NCBI RefSeq assembly: GCF_000689415.1
Contig: NZ_HG322950.1
Span: 248,001-312,000, forward strand
DNA length: 64,000 bases
From: Pseudomonas knackmussii B13
GTDB lineage: Bacteria; Pseudomonadota; Gammaproteobacteria; Pseudomonadales; Pseudomonadaceae
Direction of reading: 5' to 3'
The position numbers and the translations under genes were made by a program. This document shows positions 56,295 through 64,000 of the stretch, piece by piece. The notes beneath the pieces were generated by a model that worked only from the letters and a program-made list of their open reading frames with translations, did no database searches and was not told the DNA's origin. Position 1 is the stretch's first letter, and each line of letters begins with the position of its first letter.

Positions 56295-57698
56295 ATGTCC
56301 CAGTCCCCGTCCACCCCGCTCATCGAGAACCACACCGTCGACTACGTGCCGCCAGCCGAACGCCATGGTCGCGCGCGTGACCTGTTCACCCTGTGGTTCA
56401 GCACCAATATCGCTCCCCTGCCGGTGGTGACCGGCGCCATGGTCGTCCAGGTCTACCACCTGGACCTGCTCTGGGGCCTGCTGGCCATCGTCCTCGGCCA
56501 TGTGCTGGGTGGCGTCGGCATTGCGCTGGCCTCGGCCCAGGGGCCACAACTGGGCATCCCGCAGATGGTCCAGAGCCGGGGCCAGTTCGGCCGCTACGGC
56601 GCGCTGCTGATCGTGTTCTTCACCGCGCTCATCTACGTCGGCTTCTTCATTTCCAACATCGTCCTGGCGGGCGAGTCGATCCACGGTATCGCCCCCTCGA
56701 TACCGCTGCCCGCGGGCATCCTGCTCGGTGCGCTGGGTGCGACCGCCATCGGCGTGATCGGCTACCGCTTCATCCACACCCTCAACCGCATCGGTACCTG
56801 GGTGATGGGCGGCGCGTTGCTGGCCGGCTTCGCCTACATCTTCGGCCATGAGCTGCCGGCGGACTTCTTCACGCGGGGTGGCTTCAACCTCTCCGGCTTC
56901 CTCGCCACCCTGTGCCTGGGCATCATCTGGCAGATCAGCTTCTCTCCCTACACCTCGGACTACTCGCGCTACCTGCCTGCCAGCATCGGCATCGCAAAGC
57001 CGTTCTTCGCCACCTTCTTCGGCGCGGTGCTGGGCACCAGCCTCTCGTTCAGCTTCGGAGCGGTGGCGGTGCTGGCGACCCCGGAAGGCACCGAGGCGAT
57101 GGCCGCCGTGAAACAGGCCACCGGCGTATTCGGCCCGGCGCTGATGGTGCTGTTCCTGCTCAACATCATCAGCCACAACGCCCTGAACCTGTATGGCGCG
57201 GTGCTCTCCATCGTCACCTCGATCCAGACCTTCGCCAGCACCTGGACGCCCAGCGTGCGACTGCGCGTGGTGCTGTCTTCCGTGGTGCTCGGTGGCAGTT
57301 GCCTGGTGGCGCTGAGCGCCTCGGCGAACTTCATCTCGCAGTTCATCGGGCTGATCCTGACCCTGCTGCTGGTCCTGGTGCCCTGGGCCTCGATCAACCT
57401 GATCGACTTCTACCTGATCAAGCGCGGCCGCTACGACATCGCCTCGATCTTCCGTGCCGACGGCGGCATCTACGGCCGGGTCAACCCGCACGCGATCACC
57501 GCCTACTTCATTGGCATCCTGGTGCAGCTGCCGTTCGCCAACACCGCGCTCTACGTCGGCCCGTACGCCAACTACCTGTCGGGCGTGGACCTGTCCTGGC
57601 TCGCCGGCCTGCTGGTGACCTGCCCGCTGTATTACTGCCTGGCGACCCGCGGCCAGTCGAGCGAAGGAGTACAGGGCGTGCTGGGCTTGGCCGAATAA
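56295..57698 (+). CDS. NCS1-family (purine/cytosine/hydantoin-type) permease
   Basis: 467 residues, about twelve membrane helices. Begins with a soluble tail (IENHTVDYVPPAERHGRARDLF) and LWFSTNIAPLPVVTGAMVV, as in Fcy/CodB/PucI relatives; SFSPYTSDYSRYLP and GVGIALASAQGPQLGIPQM are family motifs. NCS1 proteins import nucleobases and related N-heterocycles (cytosine, uracil, allantoin, hydantoin). This points to an N-heterocycle substrate for the shared regulon, as inference. Confidence 0.85.
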   Translation: MSQSPSTPLIENHTVDYVPPAERHGRARDLFTLWFSTNIAPLPVVTGAMVVQVYHLDLLWGLLAIVLGHVLGGVGIALASAQGPQLGIPQMVQSRGQFGRYGALLIVFFTALIYVGFFISNIVLAGESIHGIAPSIPLPAGILLGALGATAIGVIGYRFIHTLNRIGTWVMGGALLAGFAYIFGHELPADFFTRGGFNLSGFLATLCLGIIWQISFSPYTSDYSRYLPASIGIAKPFFATFFGAVLGTSLSFSFGAVAVLATPEGTEAMAAVKQATGVFGPALMVLFLLNIISHNALNLYGAVLSIVTSIQTFASTWTPSVRLRVVLSSVVLGGSCLVALSASANFISQFIGLILTLLLVLVPWASINLIDFYLIKRGRYDIASIFRADGGIYGRVNPHAITAYFIGILVQLPFANTALYVGPYANYLSGVDLSWLAGLLVTCPLYYCLATRGQSSEGVQGVLGLAE

Positions 57699-57720
57699 GT
57701 TTCTACCGTTCCACCTCTCC

Positions 57721-57758
57721 GCCCCGTCCTGTGCAGCAGCTCTGACGGGGCTTTTTTT
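57721..57758 (+). terminator. Terminator of the NCS1 permease gene
   Basis: GCCCCGTC, 15-base loop, GACGGGGC, then seven T. Confidence 0.88.
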
Positions 57759-57773
57759 GCCTGGCGAAAAGCA

Positions 57774-58098
57774 GGGCGTACAACCGTTCGCGGTTCTACG
57801 CCGTTTAGCCTTGCGTATCGCCGTGCCGTGGCTGTGCGTTGCGGATTCGAGGTGCCCGTTTGATCCCGAGTGGGCCGTTTGCCATGGTCGATCGGCGTAT
57901 AACGCGGAGCGCTATACGCCCTACGCCAATCCTGCCTTCGGGGTAGGGCGTACAACCGTTCGCGGTTATACGCCGCTTCACCTTGCGTATCGCCGAGCCG
58001 TGGCTGCGCCTTGCGGATTCACGGCGCCCGGTTCTACCTCGAGAATGCCGGCCTTCACGGTCAAGCGGCGTATAGCGCGCAGCGTTGCACGCCCTATG
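57774..58098. repeat. Two tandem copies of a 150-bp palindrome-bounded repeat
   Basis: Copy 1 (57774 to about 57925) and copy 2 (57946 to about 58098) start alike (GGGCGTACAACCGTTCGCGG), share TTGCGTATCGCCG and TTGCGGATTC, and end in CGGCGTATA...ACGCCCTA. Period 172 bp. Each copy has hairpin-forming ends of the GGCGTATAACC family. Fills the 415-bp gap between two terminators; no gene seen. Confidence 0.8.
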
Positions 58099-58128
58099 TC
58101 TGGCGCGCCCCGCTCTTTTCTGCAGGCG

Positions 58129-58163
58129 AAAAAAAGCCCCCGGCCGCCACAGCGGCCGGGGGC
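58129..58163 (-). terminator. Terminator of the ABC importer operon
   Basis: GCCCCCGGCCGC and GCGGCCGGGGGC around a 4-base loop; on the minus strand seven T follow. Confidence 0.9.
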
Positions 58164-58181
58164 GCAAGGGACATCAGGGAA

Positions 58182-59321
58182 TCAGTGCGCGCCCTTGATC
58201 AGGTCGCTCTCGTTCCACTCGCTGTAGACGCAGGCATCGGCCGCGGCCCAACGCACGCGCACCGGGCTCCCCGGGTGCAGCGGCTGGGTGCCGGACAGCG
58301 CCTTGAGGGTCATCGGCGTGCCGCCGGCGGTAACCACGCTGCAGGTCTGGCTTTCGCCGAGGAACACCACTTCCTGCACTGTCGCGCCTATCTCGTTCCA
58401 GCCGGCGGCCAGCGGCTGCGCGGCGGCCTGTTCGGCGGTCAGGGCAAGGGCTTTTTCCGGGCGGACCATCAGCACCAGCTCCTGGCCTTCGCGCAGGTTG
58501 GCGGTCGGGCGGATGCCCAGCACGCCGTTCTCGAAGCGCGCCGCGGCGTTGCCCTGGGCCTGCACGCGGAGGAAGTTGGAGTTGCCGAGGAAGGACGCGA
58601 CGAAGGTGTTTGGCGGGTTCTGGTAGAGGTCGTAGCCGCTGCCCAGGCCGACGATCTTGCCGTGGCTGAAGATCGCGATGCGCTGCGACAGGCGCATGGC
58701 TTCTTCCTGGTCGTGGGTCACGTAGACGATGGTGATGCCCAGGCGACGGTGCAGGTGACGCAGCTCGTCCTGCAGGTCTTCGCGCAGTTTCTTGTCCAGC
58801 GCGCCGAGCGGTTCGTCCATCAGCAGGATGCGCGGTTCGTAGACCAGCGCGCGGGCGATCGCTACGCGCTGCTGCTGGCCACCGGAAAGCTGCGCCGGGC
58901 GACGATGGGCGAACTTCTCCAGCTGCACCAGCTTGAGCATGGCGTCGACACGACGCTCGCGGTCGTCGCCCTTCAGCTTGCGGATGTCCAGCGGGAAACC
59001 GATGTTGTCGCGCACCGACAGGTGCGGGAACAGCGAGTAGCGCTGGAACACCATGCCGATGTCGCGCTTGTGCGGCGGCACGTTCACCAGCGACTTGCCT
59101 TCGACCAGGATCTCGCCGCTGCTGGGCGTCTCGAAGCCGGCCAGCATCGACAGCGTGGTGCTCTTGCCCGAGCCGCTGGAGCCGAGGAAGGTGAGGAACT
59201 CGCCGTCCTGGATCTCCAGGTTGATGTCGTCCACCGCGGCGAAGTCGCCGTAGTGCTTGTTCAGGTTGCGCAGGCTGACCAGGGTGCGGGGCTGTGCGGA
59301 TTCTTGGATGACGGCACTCAT
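58182..59321 (-). CDS. PotA-type ABC transporter ATP-binding protein
   Basis: 379 residues. Walker A GSSGSGKSTTL, signature LSGGQQQRVAIARALVYEPR, Walker B ILLMDEPLGALDKKL, H-loop VYVTHDQEEAM, and a C-terminal TOBE regulatory domain (VRPEKALALTAEQ). Typical of spermidine/putrescine and related importers. Last gene of the operon SBP-permease-permease-ATPase. Confidence 0.92.
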   Translation of the reverse strand: MSAVIQESAQPRTLVSLRNLNKHYGDFAAVDDINLEIQDGEFLTFLGSSGSGKSTTLSMLAGFETPSSGEILVEGKSLVNVPPHKRDIGMVFQRYSLFPHLSVRDNIGFPLDIRKLKGDDRERRVDAMLKLVQLEKFAHRRPAQLSGGQQQRVAIARALVYEPRILLMDEPLGALDKKLREDLQDELRHLHRRLGITIVYVTHDQEEAMRLSQRIAIFSHGKIVGLGSGYDLYQNPPNTFVASFLGNSNFLRVQAQGNAAARFENGVLGIRPTANLREGQELVLMVRPEKALALTAEQAAAQPLAAGWNEIGATVQEVVFLGESQTCSVVTAGGTPMTLKALSGTQPLHPGSPVRVRWAAADACVYSEWNESDLIKGAH

Positions 59322-59338
59322 TGTTGTTCTCCTCGCGC

Positions 59339-60148
59339 TCAGGCGCTGACTTCATTGCGCCGGCGCAGCACGGCGGCGGCGAGCATAACCAGGACGGACA
59401 GGCCGATCAGCAGCGTCGAGGCGACGGCGATCACCGGGGTCAGGTCCTGGCGCAGGGTGGTCCACATCTTCACCGGCAGGGTCTGCAGGGTCGGGCTGGC
59501 CATCATCACGCTGAGCACCACCTCGTCCCAGGAGACGAGGAAGGCGAACAGGCCGCCGGCGACCAGGCCCGGGCGGATCGCCGGGAAGGTCACCTTGAAC
59601 ACCGCCTGCAGGCGCGAGGCGCCGCAGATCACCGCCGCGTCCTCGATCGACTGATCGAACAGCTTCAGCGAGTTGATGATCGAGATGATGGTGAAGGGCA
59701 GGGCGACTATCACGTGGCTGACCACGAAGGCGAACAGCGTGCCGGTGTAGCCGAGCTTGAGGAACAGCGCATACACCGCCACGGCGATGATCACCAACGG
59801 CACGATCATCGGCAGGGTGAACAGCCCGTAGAGCAGTTCGCGGCCGGGGAACTTGCCACGCACCAAGGCGAAGGCGGTCGGCATGCCGAGGGCCACCGCG
59901 CAGATCGTGGTCAGCACCGCGACCTTGAGGCTGGCCAGGGCTGCCTGCATCCACTCGGGGTTGGAGAAGAACTGCGTGTACCACTTCAGGGTCCAGCCCG
60001 GTGGCGGGAACACCAGCCACTGCGAGGAACCAAACGACAGCAGCACGATGAACACGATGGGCAGCAGCAGGAACAGGGCGATGGCCGCTGTGACCAGGTA
60101 GAGCCCGCCGCGCAGGCGCGGGCCCATGGCATTGGGGGAGAGCAGCAT
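59339..60148 (-). CDS. ABC importer permease (PotC-type)
   Basis: 269 residues, six membrane helices, with the EAA-type loop EDAAVICGASRLQAVFKVTFPAI (in parts) that contacts the ATPase. N-terminal FIVLLSFGSSQWLVFPPPGWT matches PotC/YdcV proteins. Follows the PotB-type gene by 6 bp. Confidence 0.9.
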   Translation of the reverse strand: MLLSPNAMGPRLRGGLYLVTAAIALFLLLPIVFIVLLSFGSSQWLVFPPPGWTLKWYTQFFSNPEWMQAALASLKVAVLTTICAVALGMPTAFALVRGKFPGRELLYGLFTLPMIVPLVIIAVAVYALFLKLGYTGTLFAFVVSHVIVALPFTIISIINSLKLFDQSIEDAAVICGASRLQAVFKVTFPAIRPGLVAGGLFAFLVSWDEVVLSVMMASPTLQTLPVKMWTTLRQDLTPVIAVASTLLIGLSVLVMLAAAVLRRRNEVSA

Positions 60149-60154
60149 GGCGGC

Positions 60155-61009
60155 TTACCTCGCGTTGCTGGCGCCGACCGGGGATTCCGGCTGCACTTTC
60201 AGGTAGACGTAGAACAGCACCAGGGTGATCAGGATCAGCAACGCCGCGGCGGCGCTGGCCAGGCCCCAGTTCAGGAAGGACTGCACCTGCTGGACGATGA
60301 ACTCCGGCAGCATCATGTTCTGCGCGCCACCGAGCAGCGCCGGGGTGACGTAGTAACCCAGGGACATGACGAAGACCATCAGGCCGCCGGAGAACAGCCC
60401 TGAGCGGCACAGCGGCAGGAACACCCGGAAGAAGTTGGTCCACGGACTGGCGCCGCAGATGGAGCCGGCTTGCAGCACCATCGGGTCTATGGCGGCCATG
60501 GTCGCCTGCAGTGGCAGGACGATGAACGGGATCATGATGTAACTCATGCCGATCACCACACCGGTAAGGTTGTGCACCAGTTCCAGCGGCTGGTCGATGA
60601 TGCCCAGGGCCATCAGCACCTTGTTGATGACGCCTGAGGCCTGCAGCAACACCAGCCAGGAGTAGGTGCGCGCCAGCAGGCTGGTCCACATCGACAGCAG
60701 CACGATGTTCAGCAGCCAGCGGCCCCAGCCGCGCGGCACCAGGGTGATCGCCCAGGCCAGCGGGAAGCCCAGCAGCAGACTGATCAGGGTGACCAGGCCG
60801 CCAACCGCGAAGGTGTTGAACAGCACCCGCGAATAGGCCGAGTTGGCGAACAGCTGGGCATAGTTCTCAAAGCCCGGAGTGGGTTCGAGCACGCCGCGCA
60901 GCAGCAGGCCGATCAGCGGGGCGAGGAAGAACAGGCCGAGGAACAGCAGGGCCGGCAGCAGCTTGGCCGAACCGCGCCAAGGCGAAACGCTGTGCTGCTG
61001 CGGCTTCAT
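60155..61009 (-). CDS. ABC importer permease (PotB-type)
   Basis: 284 residues from ATG 61009, picked for AGAGG 6 bases upstream; an in-frame ATG at 61093 lies just past the upstream stop and would add 28 residues. Six helices, with EAA-loop IDPMVLQAGSICGASPWTNFF. N-terminal FFLAPLIGLLLRGVLEPTPGFENYAQL is typical of PotB/YdcU. Forms the heterodimeric channel with the PotC-type protein. Confidence 0.87.
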   Translation of the reverse strand: MKPQQHSVSPWRGSAKLLPALLFLGLFFLAPLIGLLLRGVLEPTPGFENYAQLFANSAYSRVLFNTFAVGGLVTLISLLLGFPLAWAITLVPRGWGRWLLNIVLLSMWTSLLARTYSWLVLLQASGVINKVLMALGIIDQPLELVHNLTGVVIGMSYIMIPFIVLPLQATMAAIDPMVLQAGSICGASPWTNFFRVFLPLCRSGLFSGGLMVFVMSLGYYVTPALLGGAQNMMLPEFIVQQVQSFLNWGLASAAAALLILITLVLFYVYLKVQPESPVGASNAR

Positions 61010-61095
61010 CGACGACCTCTTTTCGACCGCGTCGGCGGCGCGCGAGGCGCCGTCGACGGGAGTGGCAGGGCGGCCGTGGGGAGCGGCCGTCATCT

Positions 61096-62118
61096 TCACT
61101 TGACCAGCCATTCGTTCCACCGTGCCGCGATGGCCGGGCCGTTCTTGGCCCAGTACGCGTAATCGAGGGTGATCTGATCCTTAGCGTAGGCCGTCGGCAG
61201 GTTGGGGGCGAGATCGCCCTTGAGCTGGCCGACACTGTCGAGGTTGACCGGGGCATAGGCGGTCAGGTTGGCGAAGTCGGCCTGGCCCTTGGCGCTGCTG
61301 GCTTCGGCCAGGAATTTCATGGCCGCGTCCTTGTTCTTCGAGCCCTTGGGAATGACCAGGAAATCGGCCATGACCAGGTTCTGCTTCCAGCTCACGCCGA
61401 CCGGGGCGCCGTCCTGCTGCAGGGCGTAGACGCGGCCGTTCCAGAACTGGCCGAGGGTCGCTTCGCCGGAGGCCAGCAGTTGCTGGGATTGGGCGCCGCC
61501 GCCCCACCAGACGATGTCCTTCTTGATGGTGTCGAGCTTCTTGAAGGCGCGGTCGAGGTCCAGCGGATAGAGCTTGTCGGCGGGCACGCCGTCGGCCAGC
61601 AGGGCCAGTTCGAGCACGCCGGGGCTCGGCCACTTGTACAGCGCGCGCTTGCCCGGATACGTCTTGGTGTCGAACAGCGCGGTCCAGTCCTGCGGCGCCT
61701 TGCCGCCGACTTTTCCCTGGTTGAAGCCCAGGACGAAGGAGAAGTAGAAGGAGCCGACGCCATGGTCGGAGATGAAGCGCGGGTCGATGCGGTCGCGCTT
61801 GACGGTATTGAAGTCCAGTGGTTCCAGCAGGCCCTCGCTGGCGGCGCGAAGGGCGAAGTCAGCCTCGACGTCGACCACGTCCCACTGCACGTTGCCGCTC
61901 TCGACCATGGCCTTGAGCTTGCCGTAGTCGGTAGGGCCGTCCTGCACCACGGTAATGCCGCTGGCCTTGCTGAAGGGCTCGGCCCAGGCCTGCTTCTGGG
62001 CGTCCTGGGTAGTGCCACCCCAGCTGACGAAGCTGATGCTGTCGGCTGCGCTGGCGGCGCCGGCCAGACCCAGGGAGGCAGCGAGTACCGCTGCCACTGC
62101 ACGTTTCTTGAACACCAT
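61096..62118 (-). CDS. ABC importer substrate-binding protein (PotD/YdcS-like)
   Basis: 340 residues. Signal MVFKKRAVAAVLAASLGLAG ending ASAA-DS, then an SBP fold: ISFVSWGGTTQDAQKQAWA, VQWDVVDVEADFALRAASEG, DIVWWGGGAQSQQLLASGEA. Members bind polyamines, putrescine, or other amines and carboxylates. First gene of the operon, 138 bp after operator D. Ligand unknown but probably a nitrogen compound. Confidence 0.87.
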   Translation of the reverse strand: MVFKKRAVAAVLAASLGLAGAASAADSISFVSWGGTTQDAQKQAWAEPFSKASGITVVQDGPTDYGKLKAMVESGNVQWDVVDVEADFALRAASEGLLEPLDFNTVKRDRIDPRFISDHGVGSFYFSFVLGFNQGKVGGKAPQDWTALFDTKTYPGKRALYKWPSPGVLELALLADGVPADKLYPLDLDRAFKKLDTIKKDIVWWGGGAQSQQLLASGEATLGQFWNGRVYALQQDGAPVGVSWKQNLVMADFLVIPKGSKNKDAAMKFLAEASSAKGQADFANLTAYAPVNLDSVGQLKGDLAPNLPTAYAKDQITLDYAYWAKNGPAIAARWNEWLVK

Positions 62119-62255
62119 CTACTTGCCCTCTTTCTTGTGTTTGTAGGAGGGCGGGCTTTTCGTGCCCGCTCATCTGGAGCAATGGCCTCGGGGGCCTGGC
62201 CGGTCGGTGGGGCGGTCCTCGAGGGATGCCCTGGCAGTGTTCGGCCTACGGAGTT

Positions 62256-62287
62256 CCATATTATGGTATTCCAAACTTTCTGCAAGC
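62256..62287. promoter_or_regulatory. Shared regulon operator D (ABC importer)
   Basis: Minus strand TTGGAATACCATAATATGG preceded by GCTTGC, 29/32 identical to operator C. It lies in the 328-bp gap between the importer operon and the RibB paralogue gene; the rest of that gap holds no clear feature. Confidence 0.78.
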
Positions 62288-62446
62288 CTCCGGACGGGCG
62301 AAGGCTGCGCATGACTGCGTATGGCGGCCCCTCCGGTGGCCTTGACGCTCCTGCGCCTGAGCGTCAATTCACTGATTTACCTGGGATTTGTCAGCGCGCC
62401 TGGAGGCGGTGGGCTTGGACGACGGCCAGCGGGCGCCGACCGATGG

Positions 62447-63577
62447 TCATGCCTCGCTGGCTGGCTTCCAGTCGTCGAAAGGCACGCTTTCCACGACTTC
62501 CAGGCCGTAGCCCGTAAGACCGGCGTACTTCAGCGGCGGCCCCAGGTGGCGCAGCTTGCCGACTCCGAGGTCCTGGAGGATTTGCGCGCCGGTGCCGACT
62601 TCCGAATAGATGCGCGACTGCGATCGGGTGAACGGCCGGCTCGGCTGGGTCAGCTGCGGTACGCGCTCCAGGAGGGCCTGCGAGGATTCGTGGTTGGCCA
62701 GGACTATCACCACGCCGCGGCCTTCCTCGGCCACGCGTTGCAGCGCCGCCCACAGGGTCCAGTTCTTCGGCCCGGCGTACTCGGCGCCGACCAGGTCGCG
62801 CAGCGGGTCGATCACGTGGACGCGCACCAGCGTCGGCTCGTCGTGGGTGATCTCGCCCATCACCATGGCCATGTGTACGCCACCTTCGATGCGGTCCTCG
62901 AAGGTGACCAGGCGGAAGGTGCCGTGCACGGTTGGCAGCTCGCGTTCGCCGATGCGCTGCACGGTGTGCTCGGTGCTCAGGCGGTAGTGGATGAGGTCGG
63001 CGATGGTGCCGATCTTGATCCCGTGCTGCCGGGCGAAGGCTTCCAGTTCGGGGCGGCGGGCCATGCTGCCGTCGTCGTTCATCACTTCGACGATCACCGA
63101 CGCCGGTGTCAGCCCGGCCAGGCGTGCCAGGTCGCAGCCGGCCTCGGTATGCCCGGCGCGGGTGAGCACGCCGCCCTCGCGGGCGCGCAACGGGAAGATG
63201 TGACCGGGCTGCACCAGGTCTTCGGCGCGGGCGCCCGGCGCTACCGCCACCTGCACGGTGCGCGCGCGGTCGGCCGCGGAGATGCCGGTGGTCACGCCGG
63301 TCGCGGCTTCGATGGATACCGTGAAGGCCGTGGAATAGGCGCTGCCATTGCTCGGTACCATCTGTTCGAGGCCCAGGCGCAGGCAGTGCTCCTCGGTCAG
63401 CGTCAGGCAGATCAGTCCGCGCGCCTCGCGGGCCATGAAGTTGATAGCTTCGGCGTTGCAGAACTCGGCGGCCAGCAGTAGGTCGCCCTCGTTCTCGCGG
63501 TCTTCGTCATCCACCAGCAGCACCATGCGGCCCTGGCGGAAGTCTTCGATGATTTCTTGGGTGGTGTTGAACGGCAT
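62447..63577 (-). CDS. RibB-type dihydroxybutanone-phosphate synthase with degenerate RibA-like domain
   Basis: 376 residues. The N-terminal RibB domain is intact: LLVDDEDRENEGDLLLAAEF, MAREARGLICLTLT, GHIFPLRAREGGVLTRAGHTE (pieces), making a riboflavin precursor from ribulose-5-phosphate. The C-terminal RibA-like domain (from about residue 205) has lost the three zinc-ligand cysteines of GTP cyclohydrolase II; the place reads HVIDPLRDLVGAEYAG. So only RibB activity is expected, as in RibBX proteins. Its position next to a shared operator suggests extra flavin supply for the monooxygenase. Confidence 0.87.
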   Translation of the reverse strand: MPFNTTQEIIEDFRQGRMVLLVDDEDRENEGDLLLAAEFCNAEAINFMAREARGLICLTLTEEHCLRLGLEQMVPSNGSAYSTAFTVSIEAATGVTTGISAADRARTVQVAVAPGARAEDLVQPGHIFPLRAREGGVLTRAGHTEAGCDLARLAGLTPASVIVEVMNDDGSMARRPELEAFARQHGIKIGTIADLIHYRLSTEHTVQRIGERELPTVHGTFRLVTFEDRIEGGVHMAMVMGEITHDEPTLVRVHVIDPLRDLVGAEYAGPKNWTLWAALQRVAEEGRGVVIVLANHESSQALLERVPQLTQPSRPFTRSQSRIYSEVGTGAQILQDLGVGKLRHLGPPLKYAGLTGYGLEVVESVPFDDWKPASEA

Positions 63578-63606
63578 GTCGAGCTCCGGGTGGCAGGAAT
63601 GAACTT

Positions 63607-63618
63607 ATGGTATACCAT
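63607..63618. promoter_or_regulatory. Shared regulon operator E (RibB paralogue / DUF1330)
   Basis: ATGGTATACCAT, a perfect 12-bp palindrome, 30 bp before the RibB paralogue and 33 bp before the DUF1330 gene. Together with flank it repeats 19 bases of operator B exactly. Confidence 0.78.
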
Positions 63619-63650
63619 CAGACGAAATGAGCCATCGCCGTGAGGTAACC

Positions 63651-63944
63651 ATGAAGGCCTACTGGATCGCCCATGTGGACGTAACCGACCCTGATCAGTA
63701 CAGCCAATACACGAGCCGCGCGCCTGCCGCGTTCGCCCGGTACGGAGGCCGAATGCTCGCTCGCGGCGGCCGCTCCCAGGCGATGGAAGGGCGCGAGACA
63801 CCGCAGCGCAGCGTGGTGATCGAGTTCGATTCCTACGAGCAGGCGCTGGCCTGCTACCACTCGGCGGAATACCAGGAAGCCTGCGCCAAGCGGCAGGGCG
63901 CAGCGAAGGCCGAGGTGATCATCGTCGAGGGGGTGGAGCCTTGA
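63651..63944 (+). CDS. DUF1330-family small protein
   Basis: 97 residues from ATG 63651, chosen for GAGG 5 bases upstream (an in-frame ATG at 63627 lies inside the operator flank). MKAYWIAHVDVTDPDQYSQY, RYGGRMLARGGRSQAMEG, RSVVIEFDSYEQALACYHSA are the family pattern: a dimeric alpha/beta barrel related to EthD-like enzymes. Members often sit in catabolic operons; function unknown. Confidence 0.82.
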   Translation: MKAYWIAHVDVTDPDQYSQYTSRAPAAFARYGGRMLARGGRSQAMEGRETPQRSVVIEFDSYEQALACYHSAEYQEACAKRQGAAKAEVIIVEGVEP

Positions 63945-63989
63945 GGTGAGGGGCGCGGGATCGAGCGATCTCCGCTTGGACGGCGGCGT

Positions 63990-64000
63990 ATGACCGCGAA
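63990..64000 (+). CDS. Possible start of the next gene (cut by window end)
   Basis: ATGACCGCGAA begins at 63990, 46 bp after the DUF1330 stop, on the same strand. Only four codons are visible, so nothing can be said about the product. Could be the next member of the regulon. Confidence 0.25.

Noticed and set aside
57774..58098. Small RNA or tRNA-like gene in the gap
   Set aside because: The folds come from repeated palindromes with no promoter or tRNA signature; a repeat element explains them better.

Overview
The window is chromosomal DNA of a high-GC Pseudomonas, close to P. aeruginosa and its relatives. The evidence is the gene content, GC-rich third codon positions, GTAGGAGCG-type REP palindromes between genes, and a gene order that recalls the P. 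aeruginosa glmS / PA5548 / cfa / zinc-island / tonB1 / PA5530 neighbourhood (synteny from memory, not searched). No rRNA, tRNA, CRISPR array, prophage or complete insertion sequence was seen.

Layout. (1) 1-7.1 kb: the 3' part of glmS with the expected, empty attTn7 point, then a likely surface-glycan operon (UDP-uronate epimerase, polyprenyl-phosphate glycosyltransferase, ArnT-like transferase, anchored SdiA-regulated-type protein) and a convergent double LAB_N membrane protein. (2) 7.2-15.9 kb: metal efflux island, czcRS divergent from czcCBA, with a DUF2790 protein. (3) 16-23.3 kb: OprD-family porin, KgtP-like C5-dicarboxylate permease, DHA2 exporter, cyclopropane-fatty-acid synthase, small genes. 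(4) 23.3-32 kb: zinc-starvation island (folE2-znuC-znuB-znuA operon, amiA, CobW GTPase, secreted proteins) with two strong Zur boxes, then a second CobW and a Fur-box-preceded tonB. (5) 32-37.1 kb: cation/H+ antiporter and purine/nucleoside salvage genes. (6) 37.4-44.6 kb: a heme-dependent N-demethylase system with its reductase, accessory subunit, APC permease, a candidate sigma-54 promoter and a PAS plus sigma-54 activator pair. (7) 44.9-51.2 kb: SulP transporter, polysaccharide deacetylase/SnoaL/LysR cluster, CBS protein, small acidic protein, lipoprotein. (8) 51.6-64 kb: a dispersed catabolic regulon (LLM flavin monooxygenase, chemoreceptor, flavin reductase, NCS1 permease, PotABCD-like importer, extra RibB paralogue, DUF1330 protein).

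The most interesting signal is in region 8. Five intergenic regions carry the same partly palindromic element (core TGGTATACCA or GGAATACCATAATATGG). It precedes the monooxygenase, the chemoreceptor, the flavin reductase, both importers and the RibB/DUF1330 pair. This looks like one regulon that senses, imports and oxidises an unknown compound, probably an N-heterocycle or amine, while boosting its own flavin supply. The regulator is not in the window. Second is the N-demethylase module under a split PAS/sigma-54 control pair; third is the Zur island, which may add a new secreted member.
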